31,598 bases of DNA from Thiopontia sp964415865. Lineage in GTDB: Bacteria; Pseudomonadota; Gammaproteobacteria; GCF-002020875. The stretch lies in NCBI GenBank assembly GCA_964415865.1, contig CAYQBY010000019.1, positions 1 to 31,598 on the forward strand. The letters run 5' to 3'. The translations under genes and the position numbers were made by a program. Shown here piece after piece: positions 7,129-15,107 of the stretch. The notes beneath the pieces were generated by a model that saw only the letters and a program-made list of their open reading frames with translations, was not told the origin of the DNA and did no database searches. Within the stretch, counting starts at the first letter, position 1; each line of letters opens with the position of its first letter.

Positions 7129-8910
7129 ATGCGAAGCCACTATTGTGGAGAGTTGAATGAGTCCCTGATTGATCAGGAGATCCAGTTAGCAGGATGGGTT
7201 AACCGTCGCCGTGATCATGGTGGTGTTATCTTTATCGATCTGCGTGATCGTGAAGGGCTGGCGCAGATTGTGTTTGATCCTGATCGGGCAGACTCGTTTA
7301 CTATTGCCGAGCATGTTCGTTCTGAATATGTATTAAATATCAAGGGGTTGGTTAGGGAGCGTCCCGAAGGGACAATCAATGAGGATATGCCTACCGGAAA
7401 GGTAGAAGTGCTGGTATCCGAGGTAGAGGTACTGAACCGTGCCGAGACCCCTCCATTTATGATTGATGATGACAGTATGGGCGAGGATATTCGTCTGCGC
7501 TATCGTTATATTGATCTGCGTCGTCCGGTGATGCAACAGCGAATGAAGTTGAGAGCGGCAGTGACTCGTCATATCCGTAACTATCTGGATAATAATGGTT
7601 TTCTTGATATTGAGACTCCTATGCTGACCCGTGCCACCCCCGAGGGTGCGCGTGATTATCTGGTTCCAAGTCGTACCCATCCTGGTGAGTTCTTTGCACT
7701 GCCGCAGTCACCTCAGCTATTCAAGCAGTTGTTGATGGTCTCTGGAATGGATCGTTACTATCAGGTGGTGCGCTGTTTCCGTGACGAGGATCTGCGTGCT
7801 GACCGTCAGCCTGAATTTACCCAGCTCGATATAGAGACTGCATTCCTCAATGAGGAGCAGATTATGGGGTTGATGGAGGATATGGTCAGAGGTCTCTTCC
7901 AGGAGGTTCTGGGAACAGAACTTCCAGAGCCATTCCCACAAATGAGTTATGACGAGGCGATGCGTCGTTACGGCTCTGATCGCCCTGATCTGCGAGTTAA
8001 GCTGGAGCTGATTGATGTCGCTGACCTGATGAGTGAGGTGGACTTCAAGGTCTTCTCTGGTCCAGCCAATGATCCAAATGGAAGGGTGGCAGCGCTTTGT
8101 GTTCCTGATGGCAATAGTCTGAGTCGTAAGGATATTGATGGTTACACCAAATTTGTCAGTATCTATGGTGCCCGTGGTCTTGCCTATATCAAGGTAAATG
8201 ATGTTGATGGTGGACGTGATGGATTGCAATCCCCAATCGTGAAATTCCTCCCTGACGATACTATTGCTGGGATTTTGGAGCGTACAGGTGCCAACAGCGG
8301 TGATCTCATATTCTTTGGCGCAGATAAGGCCAAGGTGGTTAATGAGGCTCTGGGTGCCCTGCGAGTTAAGGTAGGTGAGGATCGTGGTCTTATGTCTGAT
8401 GAGTGGAAACCGCTCTGGGTTGTAGACTTCCCAATGTTTGATTGGGATGAGAAGTCTGATCGTTGGAATGCAATTCACCACCCATTTACAGCCCCAAACA
8501 GTGGCCAACTAGAGATGATGGATAGTGAGCCTGGAAAGGTCTATTCACGTGCCTATGACATGATCCTTAACGGTAGTGAGATTGGTGGCGGCTCTATCCG
8601 TATTCATGATCCAGAGACACAAGAGAAGGTACTCAAGGTGTTGGGTATTGATGATGATGAGGCGCAGGACAAGTTTGGTTTCCTTCTGGATGCCCTAAAG
8701 TATGGGTGCCCACCTCATGGTGGTATGGCCTTTGGTCTGGATCGATTGGTAATGCTGATGGCTGGAGCAGACTCTATTCGTGATGTTATGGCATTCCCCA
8801 AGACTCAGTCAGCCAACTGCCTGTTAACTGGTGCGCCAGATCATGTAAGTGATCGTCAGCTACGTGAGCTCAATATACGTCTGCGCAAAGTACAGAAGGC
8901 TGAGGAATAG
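7129..8910 (+). CDS. aspS: Aspartyl-tRNA synthetase
   Basis: The product is 593 residues (E. coli 590). It is a class IIb synthetase charging tRNA with aspartate. It has the N-terminal OB-fold anticodon-binding domain (GWVNRRRDHGGVIFIDLRDREG, residues 22-44) and class II motif 1 (LRAAVTRHIRNYLDNNGFLDIETPML). Motif 2 is RCFRDEDLRADRQPEFTQLDIE. The bacterial GAD insertion domain follows, and motif 3 is GCPPHGGMAFGLDRLVMLMAG near the C terminus. His30 and Gly81 correspond, by my alignment from memory, to His31 and Gly82 of the Pseudomonas aeruginosa enzyme. Those residues are linked to non-discriminating activity that also makes Asp-tRNA-Asn. AAGGAA precedes the ATG. Confidence 0.97.
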   Translation: MRSHYCGELNESLIDQEIQLAGWVNRRRDHGGVIFIDLRDREGLAQIVFDPDRADSFTIAEHVRSEYVLNIKGLVRERPEGTINEDMPTGKVEVLVSEVEVLNRAETPPFMIDDDSMGEDIRLRYRYIDLRRPVMQQRMKLRAAVTRHIRNYLDNNGFLDIETPMLTRATPEGARDYLVPSRTHPGEFFALPQSPQLFKQLLMVSGMDRYYQVVRCFRDEDLRADRQPEFTQLDIETAFLNEEQIMGLMEDMVRGLFQEVLGTELPEPFPQMSYDEAMRRYGSDRPDLRVKLELIDVADLMSEVDFKVFSGPANDPNGRVAALCVPDGNSLSRKDIDGYTKFVSIYGARGLAYIKVNDVDGGRDGLQSPIVKFLPDDTIAGILERTGANSGDLIFFGADKAKVVNEALGALRVKVGEDRGLMSDEWKPLWVVDFPMFDWDEKSDRWNAIHHPFTAPNSGQLEMMDSEPGKVYSRAYDMILNGSEIGGGSIRIHDPETQEKVLKVLGIDDDEAQDKFGFLLDALKYGCPPHGGMAFGLDRLVMLMAGADSIRDVMAFPKTQSANCLLTGAPDHVSDRQLRELNIRLRKVQKAEE

Positions 8911-8918
8911 TGTTTTCA

Positions 8919-8962
8919 GGGGTCAGGTCTGTGTTTTTAGTGTTATTGCGAGACTGAACCCC
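8919..8962. repeat. Imperfect inverted repeat with GGGGTCA motif
   Basis: GGGGTCAGGTCT at 8919-8930 and AGACTGAACCCC at 8951-8962 form an imperfect stem around a T-rich loop. The left arm plus the following T-run (8919-8940) matches 17 of 22 bases of the reverse complement of 23659-23680 elsewhere in this window. It is probably a degenerate dispersed repeat. Its origin is not determinable here. Confidence 0.45.
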
Positions 8963-9171
8963 TTGTTTTAGAGATGGTTGGATAACTAATGGTTGCAAGT
9001 TCTGCGGTTCACAAACNNNNNNNNNNNNNNNNNNNNNNNNNNNNNNNNNNNNNNNNNNNNNNNNNNNNNNNNNNNNNNNNNNNNNNNNNNNNNNNNNNNN
9101 NNNNNNNNNNNNNNNNCTTGTTTTAGAGATGGTTGGATAACTAATGGTTGCAAGTTCTGCGGTTCACAAAC
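8962..9171. other. Assembly gap (100 N) flanked by identical 55-bp copies
   Basis: Bases 8962-9016 and 9117-9171 are identical over 55 bases and border a run of exactly 100 N (9017-9116). A duplicate of exactly 55 bases at both edges of a fixed-size gap is the signature of two contigs ending in the same assembler k-mer. The most economical reading is that nothing is missing: joining on one copy places the nadA ATG 78 bases after the aspS stop. A real tandem duplication is possible but less likely. Confidence 0.85.
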
Positions 9172-10253
9172 TGGAAGATCCATTCTCAATACAGGATGAT
9201 GAGGAGTGTCAGAAGCGAATCCTTGCAGCAAAAGAGGAGCTTGGGGAGCGTCTGGTTATATTGGGGCACCATTATCAGAGAGAGGAGGTATTTCACCATG
9301 CCGATTTCTCTGGTGACTCACTAAAGCTCTCTCGTCAGGCCGCTAACTCCAAAGCCGAGTATATTGTCTTCTGTGGAGTCCACTTTATGGCAGAGGTGGC
9401 AGATATTCTCTCTCGTCCTGATCAGGTCTCCATTATCCCAGACATAAGTGCCGGCTGTTCCATGGCAGATATGGCTGATCTAACTCAGGTTGAGAAGGCG
9501 TGGCAGGAGCTTTCATCTCTGCTGGATCCAGATGAACAGATTACCCCTGTTACCTATATTAATTCTGCAGCAGATCTGAAGGGTTTCTGTGGTCGCCATG
9601 GTGGAATTGTCTGTACCTCTACCAATGCACGCCATGTGTTGGAGTGGTCATTTGAGCAGAGAGAGAAAGTGCTCTTCTTTCCTGATCAACATTTGGGTAG
9701 AAATACTGGAGCCACCATGAATATCCCGCTTGAGGAGATGGTGGTGTGGGATTATGAGCTACCAATGGGCGGTCTGACTGAGAAACAGATTCGTAATGCC
9801 AAGATAATTCTCTGGAAAGGTTTCTGTTCAGTGCATCAGATGTTCAGGCCAGAGCAGATTGATCGTTTTAAGGAGATGCATCCGGAGACAAAAATAATCT
9901 CTCATCCTGAGTCATCGTATGAGGTCTGTCAGAAGTCGGATTTTGTTGGTTCGACTGAATATATAATCAATACCATTGCAGAGGCAGAGCCAGATACACG
10001 TTGGTTAGTGGGTACTGAATTGAATCTGGTGAATCGCCTTCATGAACAATTCAAGAGTGAAGGAAAGTCAGTCCACTTTATGTCCCCAACTGTCTGTATG
10101 TGTTCTACAATGTTCCGTATTGATCCACCTCATCTATTGTGGACGCTGGAAAATCTGTTGGAGGGGAATGTGGTTAATCAGATCAAGGTGGATAAGGGGG
10201 TGGCAGAGCAGGCGCGGTTGGCACTGGAGAGGATGTTAGAGGTGTCACCTTGA
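9144..10253 (+). CDS. nadA: Quinolinate synthase A
   Basis: The product is 369 residues. It condenses iminoaspartate and dihydroxyacetone phosphate to quinolinate in de novo NAD synthesis, using a [4Fe-4S] cluster. Motifs seen are LGHHYQREEV near residue 40, FSGDSLKLSR near 55, and the three cluster cysteines in SAGCSMADM (Cys105), WKGFCSVHQMF and TVCMCSTMFRI. HLGRNTG and the PESSYEV segment are also typical. The ATG used lies in the repeated 55-base segment at the gap, so the same start exists at 8989 in the left copy. I see no strong ribosome-binding site. nadA here separates aspS from yebC, which adjoin in Pseudomonas-type genomes, so it appears relocated. Confidence 0.95.
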   Translation: MVASSAVHKLEDPFSIQDDEECQKRILAAKEELGERLVILGHHYQREEVFHHADFSGDSLKLSRQAANSKAEYIVFCGVHFMAEVADILSRPDQVSIIPDISAGCSMADMADLTQVEKAWQELSSLLDPDEQITPVTYINSAADLKGFCGRHGGIVCTSTNARHVLEWSFEQREKVLFFPDQHLGRNTGATMNIPLEEMVVWDYELPMGGLTEKQIRNAKIILWKGFCSVHQMFRPEQIDRFKEMHPETKIISHPESSYEVCQKSDFVGSTEYIINTIAEAEPDTRWLVGTELNLVNRLHEQFKSEGKSVHFMSPTVCMCSTMFRIDPPHLLWTLENLLEGNVVNQIKVDKGVAEQARLALERMLEVSP

Positions 10254-10264
10254 TTTTTATAGGC

Positions 10265-10436
10265 GATAATCCTCGTATGAATGGTTCTTTCATAAGTTAC
10301 TTATCTCCACCAATATGAACCCAACTACAGCGTATCTGAAAACTCGCTCTGCTCAGACACTCAGATACTTCTCCTGTAGTTGAGCACAAATTGGTGGCGT
10401 AACTTGAATTACAGAACCATCCATACAAGAATAATC
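10265..10436. repeat. 172-bp MITE-like imperfect inverted repeat
   Basis: The nadA-yebC gap folds into one long imperfect hairpin. Outer arms 10265-10288 and 10413-10436 match at 20 of 24 positions. Further perfectly complementary blocks, in order, are AAGTTAC (10294-10300/10399-10405), CCACCAAT (10307-10314/10390-10397), CAACTACAG (10322-10330/10374-10382) and GTATCTGA (10332-10339/10361-10368). No ORF is present. Full-length symmetry with small bulges is typical of a MITE or a foldback element. A structured regulatory RNA is an alternative. Confidence 0.8.
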
Positions 10437-10466
10437 AAGATAGAACAATATAGTTAGGATAGAGGG

Positions 10467-11216
10467 ATGGCAGGACACAGTAAATGGCACAACATCCAGC
10501 ACCGTAAGGGTGCGCAGGATGCAAAGCGCGGCAAGATCTTCACCAAGCTAATCCGTGAGATTACGGTGGCAGCAAAGATGGGTGGTGGCAATGTGGCGGA
10601 TAATCCACGTCTGCGTGCTGCGGTGGACAAGGCGCTGGGCGCCAACATGACCAGAGATACCATTGAGCGTGCGGTAAAGCGTGGTAGTGGTGATGTCGAT
10701 GGTGAAAATTTTGATGAGATTCGTTACGAGGGATATGGACCAAATGGGGTGGCGGTGATGGTGGATTGCCTCACTGATAATCGTAACCGTACTGTATCCG
10801 AAGTACGTCACGCCTTTACCAAGCATGGTGGTAATCTGGGGACTGATGGGTCTGTCTCCTACCTTTTTACTAAAACAGGTGTGCTGATCTATCCTCCGGG
10901 AAGTGACGAGGATGCAATCATGGATGCCGCCCTGGAGGCAGGGGCTGATGATGTAGTAACTGAGGATGATGGTTCAATCGAGGTGCTTACAGATGAGGCC
11001 GGATATCTGGATGTTAAGCAGGCGATGGTGGATGAAGGGCTGGAGCCATCCTCGGCAGATCTGACTCAGCGTGCCTCTACAATGACTGAGCTTGATCAGA
11101 ATAGTGCAGAGAAGCTTCTTAAGCTGGTGGATCGTCTGGAGGATCTGGATGATGTGCAGAATGTCTACAGTAATGCAGATATCTCGGAAGAGGTGATGGC
11201 TGCTCTCAGTCAGTAA
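10467..11216 (+). CDS. yebC: YebC/PmpR-family (TACO1-like) protein
   Basis: The product is 249 residues, starting MAGHSKWHNIQHRKGAQDAKRGKIFTKL, the family signature. It has the three-domain YebC fold with VMVDCLTDNRNRTVSEVRHAFTKHGGNLG in the middle. Members have been described as DNA-binding regulators (PmpR) and, like mitochondrial TACO1, as translation factors that relieve ribosome stalling, so the role should be left open. GGATAGAGGG lies just before the ATG. It heads the run into ruvC, whose start is 5 bases after its stop, so co-expression with the Holliday-junction genes is likely. Confidence 0.95.
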   Translation: MAGHSKWHNIQHRKGAQDAKRGKIFTKLIREITVAAKMGGGNVADNPRLRAAVDKALGANMTRDTIERAVKRGSGDVDGENFDEIRYEGYGPNGVAVMVDCLTDNRNRTVSEVRHAFTKHGGNLGTDGSVSYLFTKTGVLIYPPGSDEDAIMDAALEAGADDVVTEDDGSIEVLTDEAGYLDVKQAMVDEGLEPSSADLTQRASTMTELDQNSAEKLLKLVDRLEDLDDVQNVYSNADISEEVMAALSQ

Positions 11217-11220
11217 TAGA

Positions 11221-11739
11221 ATGACAAGGATTCTCGGTATCGATCCTGGCTCTCGTACCACCGGATATGGGGTGATCGAGATGGAGAAGGGGGGATATCG
11301 CCATATTGAGAGTGGTGCGCTGAGAATCAGGGGGGAGACTCTGCCAGAGAGGTTACACGCCATATTTGAGGCAGTAAGTGAGGTTCTTGACCGCTGCCGG
11401 CCTGATGAATTTGCGATCGAGAATGTCTTTATGCATCGCAATGCCGATTCTGCGCTTAAGCTTGGGCAGGCGCGTGGGGCCGCAATCTGTACGGCGGCAA
11501 ATCGTGATCTAACGGTGTATGAGTATACGCCTGCAGAGATAAAACAGGCTGTGGTGGGGCGTGGAAATGCAGCCAAACCTCAGGTACAGATGATGGTTAG
11601 GGCACTATTGAAGCTGCAGACAAATCCACAAGCAGACGAGGCTGATGCATTGGCTTGTGCGATATGTCATGCCAACCGTTCACAGAGTCTGGATAGAATG
11701 GGGCTCTCGACTGGATGGAAAGGGGGAAGGTTGCGTTGA
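11221..11739 (+). CDS. ruvC: Holliday junction resolvase RuvC
   Basis: The product is 172 residues, an endonuclease that cuts four-way junctions in recombinational repair as a dimer with RuvAB. The four catalytic acidic residues are visible as Asp8 (GIDPGSRTTGYG), Glu67 (FAIENVF), Asp139 and Asp142 (ADEADALACAICH). The length is normal for the family (E. coli 173). It is four bases past the yebC stop, and its own stop overlaps the probable TTG start of ruvA, indicating a tightly coupled operon. Confidence 0.97.
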   Translation: MTRILGIDPGSRTTGYGVIEMEKGGYRHIESGALRIRGETLPERLHAIFEAVSEVLDRCRPDEFAIENVFMHRNADSALKLGQARGAAICTAANRDLTVYEYTPAEIKQAVVGRGNAAKPQVQMMVRALLKLQTNPQADEADALACAICHANRSQSLDRMGLSTGWKGGRLR

Positions 11740-12338
11740 TAGGACGGCTGAGGGGGATATTGTTGGAGCGTAAACCGCCGGAGTTGCTGGTTGATGTGAA
11801 TGGGGTCGGTTATGAGTTGGAGGCCTCGATGTCGACATTCTATGCCTTGCCAGAGACCGGATCTGAGGTAACACTGTATACTCATCTGGTTGTCAGGGAG
11901 GATGCACAGCTCCTTTATGGGTTTGCTGCTGAGAATGAACGCCGGATGTTCAGGGCGCTGATTCGAGTACGTGGGGTCGGGGCAAAACTTGCGCTGGCAA
12001 TTCTCTCCGGCATGAGTGCAGAGGACTTTGTCTGCTGTATAAATGAGGAGAACACCACGGCCCTGGTACGACTCCCGGGGGTTGGCAAGAAGACCGCAGA
12101 GCGTTTGATTGTAGAGATGCGTGATCGTCTTAGTGAGTGGGATACATTCTCGGAAAAGGTCAGTGCTCTGCCTGAAGAGAGAGACGCAAGAGTATCACAT
12201 AATGAGGCAGTTCATGCTCTTGTCTCGTTGGGTTACAAGCCCCAGGAGGCATCACGACTGGTGAAATCGGTAAGTGAGGATGGGCTTAGTAGTGAAGAGA
12301 CAATTCGTCGTGCACTCCGACAGAGCGTGACATCATGA
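11736..12338 (+). CDS. ruvA: Holliday junction branch-migration protein RuvA
   Basis: The product is about 200 residues (E. coli 203). It forms the tetramer that holds the junction and loads RuvB. An N-terminal OB domain (LIGRLRGILLERKPPELLVDVNGVGYELE) is followed by paired helix-hairpin-helix motifs (RVRGVGAKLALAILSGM and RLPGVGKKTAERLIVEMRD) and a C-terminal RuvB-binding domain (ALVSLGYKPQEASRLV). The TTG at 11736 is chosen because the family begins M/L-IGRLRG. GGGGAAGG lies 5 bases upstream, and the codon overlaps the ruvC stop as TTGA. An in-frame ATG at 11715 would add seven atypical residues. Confidence 0.93.
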   Translation: MIGRLRGILLERKPPELLVDVNGVGYELEASMSTFYALPETGSEVTLYTHLVVREDAQLLYGFAAENERRMFRALIRVRGVGAKLALAILSGMSAEDFVCCINEENTTALVRLPGVGKKTAERLIVEMRDRLSEWDTFSEKVSALPEERDARVSHNEAVHALVSLGYKPQEASRLVKSVSEDGLSSEETIRRALRQSVTS

Positions 12339-13363
12339 GTGAAAATATTCGTACCATATCCTCAGATATAACCCCTGATGAGGAGAGGCTTGATCGTGCA
12401 ATTCGCCCTCGACTGCTAAAAGAGTATGAAGGCCAGAAGGTTGTAAGCGAACAGATGGAGATATTCATCCCGGCAGCACGTGGACGTGGTGAGCCGCTGG
12501 ATCATACCCTGATTTTTGGCCCTCCAGGGCTCGGCAAAACTACATTGGCACATGTTATTGCCAATGAGATGGGGGTCGGTATGCGCCATACCTCTGGTCC
12601 TGTACTGGAGAAGCCGGGTGACCTGGCAGCACTGCTGACCAATCTGGAACCACATGATGTTCTGTTTGTTGATGAGATCCACCGTCTTGGGCCGGTAGTA
12701 GAGGAGGTGCTCTATCCAGCAATGGAGGATTTTCAGCTTGATATCATGATCGGGGAGGGGCCTGCAGCCCGTTCCATTAAACTGGATCTACCACCTTTCA
12801 CTTTAGTTGGAGCGACTACACGTGCAGGTCTCTTGACCTCACCCCTGCGAGATCGTTTTGGGATTGTGCAGAGACTGGAGTTCTATAGTGAGAAGGATCT
12901 TGCATCTATTGTGATGCGGGCGGCTTCGATTCAAGATGTCTCCATAGATAGTGGAGGTGCAGTGGAGATAGCCAGGCGTGCTCGTGGTACCCCAAGAATT
13001 GCCAACCGACTGCTTCGTAGAGTACGAGATTATGCCGAGGTAAAGGCAGATGGCACCATTACCATGGAGGTTGCACAACAGGCACTTGATCTACTGGACG
13101 TGGATGTGAAGGGGTTTGATAATATGGATCGTCGACTGCTGTTGAGCATGATTGAGAAATTTGATGGTGGACCAGTCGGGATTGACAGTATTGCGGCAGC
13201 AATCGGTGAGGAGCGTGGCACTATTGAGGATGTGCTGGAGCCATATCTGATTCAGCAAGGGTATATGATGAGAACCCCAAGGGGGCGAGTGGTCACCAAA
13301 AATGGCTATCTCCACTTTGGACTGACACCACGTCAGGATGAGCGTAGTGGTGACCTCTTCTAA
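12335..13363 (+). CDS. ruvB: Holliday junction helicase motor RuvB
   Basis: The product is 342 residues, an AAA+ hexameric ATPase that drives branch migration with RuvA. It has Walker A GPPGLGKTT at 62-70, Walker B FVDEIHR near 111-117, sensor 1 GATTRAG, the arginine-finger segment LTSPLRDRFGI, and a C-terminal winged helix (EERGTIEDVLEPYLIQQGYMMRTPRGRV). The ATG overlaps the ruvA stop as ATGA. ruvC, ruvA and ruvB are thus translationally coupled. Confidence 0.98.
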   Translation: MSENIRTISSDITPDEERLDRAIRPRLLKEYEGQKVVSEQMEIFIPAARGRGEPLDHTLIFGPPGLGKTTLAHVIANEMGVGMRHTSGPVLEKPGDLAALLTNLEPHDVLFVDEIHRLGPVVEEVLYPAMEDFQLDIMIGEGPAARSIKLDLPPFTLVGATTRAGLLTSPLRDRFGIVQRLEFYSEKDLASIVMRAASIQDVSIDSGGAVEIARRARGTPRIANRLLRRVRDYAEVKADGTITMEVAQQALDLLDVDVKGFDNMDRRLLLSMIEKFDGGPVGIDSIAAAIGEERGTIEDVLEPYLIQQGYMMRTPRGRVVTKNGYLHFGLTPRQDERSGDLF

Positions 13364-13397
13364 GGTCACTTGCGAAGTGCATCATACAAAGATAGAT

Positions 13398-13805
13398 ATG
13401 AGCCCTTTCAGTTTTCCAGTGCGCATATACTATGAGGACACCGATTCTGGTGGGGTAGTCTATTATGCCAACTACCTTAAATATATGGAGCGGGCCAGAA
13501 CAGAGTGGTTGCGCTCATTAGGGTTTGAGCAGGACCAAATGGTAAAGGATGAGGGAGTAATATTTGCCGTACGTTCAGTTACAGTTGATTACAATTCGCC
13601 AGCTTATTTCAATGATGAGCTTGAGGTTGTGACCTCCACCCAAAAAGTTGGTAGGGCGAGTATATCTCTTAGGCAGGATATCTATCGCATTGGTGAGAAG
13701 AGACTGTTGTGTAGTGGAACGGTTAAGATTGCCAGCCTGCATAGTGAGACATTCAAACCTGTACCATTGCCTGAGAAACTTTATAAGAAGATAGATAAAT
13801 CATGA
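13398..13805 (+). CDS. ybgC: Tol-Pal-associated acyl-CoA thioesterase YbgC
   Basis: The product is about 135 residues, a single hot-dog-fold 4-hydroxybenzoyl-CoA-type thioesterase. The YYEDTDSGGVVYYANYLKYMERARTEWL motif carries the catalytic aspartate. It is usually the first gene of the tol-pal cluster and acts on short or acyl-ACP-linked chains at the inner membrane. The ATG at 13398 is preferred because the protein then begins like E. coli YbgC (134 residues). An in-frame ATG at 13338 would overlap the end of ruvB and add 20 unusual residues. Neither start has a strong ribosome-binding site, so this is a judgement. Its stop overlaps the tolQ start as ATGA. Confidence 0.93.
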   Translation: MSPFSFPVRIYYEDTDSGGVVYYANYLKYMERARTEWLRSLGFEQDQMVKDEGVIFAVRSVTVDYNSPAYFNDELEVVTSTQKVGRASISLRQDIYRIGEKRLLCSGTVKIASLHSETFKPVPLPEKLYKKIDKS

Positions 13806-14503
13806 ACCATGAACTCTCAATTACAGCGCTGATCCTGGATGCCAGTCTGATAGTGCAGTTGATTCTGCTTTTACTGGTCGTTGCATCTATCTGGTCATGG
13901 AATATTATTTTTCGCAAGTTGCAGGATTTTAGACAGGCTATAGAGGAAGCAGATCGCTTTGAGGATCTGTTTTGGAGTGGCAAGAGTCTGAGTGCGTTGT
14001 TTCGCCAGTTTGAGGGGAAAAAACCAAATGGCATGGCGGGTATTTTTGTCTCCGGTTTCCGTGAATTCATTCGACTGCGCAAACGTTCAGGGATGAGGTC
14101 ATCTGATGTGGTAGATGGTTCCGGGCGCGCTATGCGGGTGGCGCTTAATCGTGACCTTGACCAGCTTGAGGAGAGTCTATCGTTTCTGGCTACAGTGGGC
14201 TCTACCAGCCCATATATTGGTCTGTTTGGAACGGTTTGGGGAATAATGAATGCATTTAGTGCTATTGGTGCCACCAGCAATGCAACACTTGCTATGGTGG
14301 CTCCGGGCATCTCTGAGGCGCTGGTGGCGACCGCCATTGGGTTGTTTGCAGCTATTCCCGGGGTTATATTTTATAACCGCTTCTCAACTGAGATCGAGCG
14401 ATTGCATAATCGTTATGATATTTTTCTGGAGGAGTTCTCCAGCATTCTCAGGCATCAGTCCCATACCCATACTCATGAAGAGGATGGCGAAGATCTGACA
14501 TGA
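13802..14503 (+). CDS. tolQ: Tol-Pal proton-channel subunit TolQ
   Basis: The product is a 233-residue inner-membrane protein of the MotA/TolQ/ExbB family. One N-terminal transmembrane helix lies at about residues 12-35 (LILDASLIVQLILLLLVVASIWSW). A cytoplasmic loop follows, then two C-terminal helices around FLATVGSTSPYIGLFGTVWGIMNAF and EALVATAIGLFAAIPGVIFYN. The two C-terminal segments line the proton path with TolR. Together they energise TolA to move Pal during cell constriction. Start and stop each overlap a neighbour by 4 bases, showing operon coupling. Confidence 0.97.
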   Translation: MNHELSITALILDASLIVQLILLLLVVASIWSWNIIFRKLQDFRQAIEEADRFEDLFWSGKSLSALFRQFEGKKPNGMAGIFVSGFREFIRLRKRSGMRSSDVVDGSGRAMRVALNRDLDQLEESLSFLATVGSTSPYIGLFGTVWGIMNAFSAIGATSNATLAMVAPGISEALVATAIGLFAAIPGVIFYNRFSTEIERLHNRYDIFLEEFSSILRHQSHTHTHEEDGEDLT

Positions 14504-14928
14504 GTCGTCAGCGTGCCCGCAAAAGACCTATGGCCTCAATCAATGTAGTGCCATATATTGATGTCATGCTGGTTTTGCTCATCATCTTCATGGTGACTGC
14601 ACCACTGCTGACCCAGGGGGTTAAAGTAGCGTTACCAAAGGTCGATGCAGAGCTGGTAGAGAATAGCCAGCAGGAGCCAGTAGTTGTTACCGTGCGCAGA
14701 GATGGATTTTTTTATCTAAATATTGGTGACCACCCGGAGGATCCGGTTGAGCAGCAGGTTTTACAGAAAAGGGTCTCTCTTATTATGAACAAGAAACCTG
14801 AAACCCAGGTATTGGTACGTGGCGATCACCAGGTAGATTATGGCTCCGTAGTTTCAGTAATGGCATTGCTACAGCAATCCGGGGTGCCGAGTGTTGGACT
14901 GGTAACAGATCAGCCATCGACAAAGTGA
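14500..14928 (+). CDS. tolR: Tol-Pal proton-channel subunit TolR
   Basis: The product is 142 residues of the ExbD/TolR family. A single transmembrane helix (INVVPYIDVMLVLLIIFMVTAPLL) contains the proton-binding aspartate at about residue 22. A periplasmic domain able to bind peptidoglycan follows (PVVVTVRRDGFFYLN to VRGDHQVDYGSVVSVMALLQQSGV). Its ATG overlaps tolQ by 4 bases. Unusually, the next gene is not tolA: a short terminator-like hairpin and then a comEA-like gene and a TA module intervene. Confidence 0.97.
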   Translation: MSRQRARKRPMASINVVPYIDVMLVLLIIFMVTAPLLTQGVKVALPKVDAELVENSQQEPVVVTVRRDGFFYLNIGDHPEDPVEQQVLQKRVSLIMNKKPETQVLVRGDHQVDYGSVVSVMALLQQSGVPSVGLVTDQPSTK

Positions 14929-14946
14929 AGCTGTCACTATTTTTTT
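14924..14946 (+). terminator. Short intrinsic terminator-like hairpin after tolR
   Basis: AGTGA (14924-14928), loop AGCTG and TCACT (14934-14938) form a 5-bp stem followed by AT and a run of seven T at 14940-14946. The stem begins inside the last tolR codons. It is weak but correctly built, and it would separate ybgC-tolQR transcription from the genes inserted before tolA. Confidence 0.5.
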
Positions 14947-14980
14947 GATATCGTATAGAGAACATATATAGAACAAACCG

Positions 14981-15008
14981 TTGACTTTTCTGTTTTGATG
15001 GGTAGACT
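14981..15008 (+). promoter_or_regulatory. Candidate promoter upstream of the comEA-like gene
   Basis: TTGACT at 14981-14986 and TAGACT at 15003-15008 are separated by 16 bases and lie in the 179-base gap after tolR. The -35 is good and the -10 is moderate. Another pair (TTGCGC, 16 bases, TATTAC) lies closer to the gene. One of them is likely to drive comEA and possibly the TA and tolA genes beyond it. Confidence 0.35.
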
Positions 15009-15107
15009 GAAGTTGATGGTCGATTGAGAGTAGATCTGTTACTGCTCTGAAGTTGCGCTATCTGTTTAGAGTACTATTACACTTAATTTTAGTAGAGGAG
15101 AGTTATT

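Noticed and set aside
7717..8508. 263-codon minus-strand open frame inside aspS
   Set aside because: It is antisense to aspS, with a low-complexity Ile/Thr/His pattern and no ribosome-binding site or domain.
8962..9171. A genuine 55-bp direct repeat flanking unknown DNA (possible insertion site)
   Set aside because: The exact 55-base length and exact 100-N gap fit an assembly artefact better than biology.
10974..11576. 200-codon minus-strand open frame across yebC and ruvC
   Set aside because: It is antisense to two well-identified genes and has no family resemblance.
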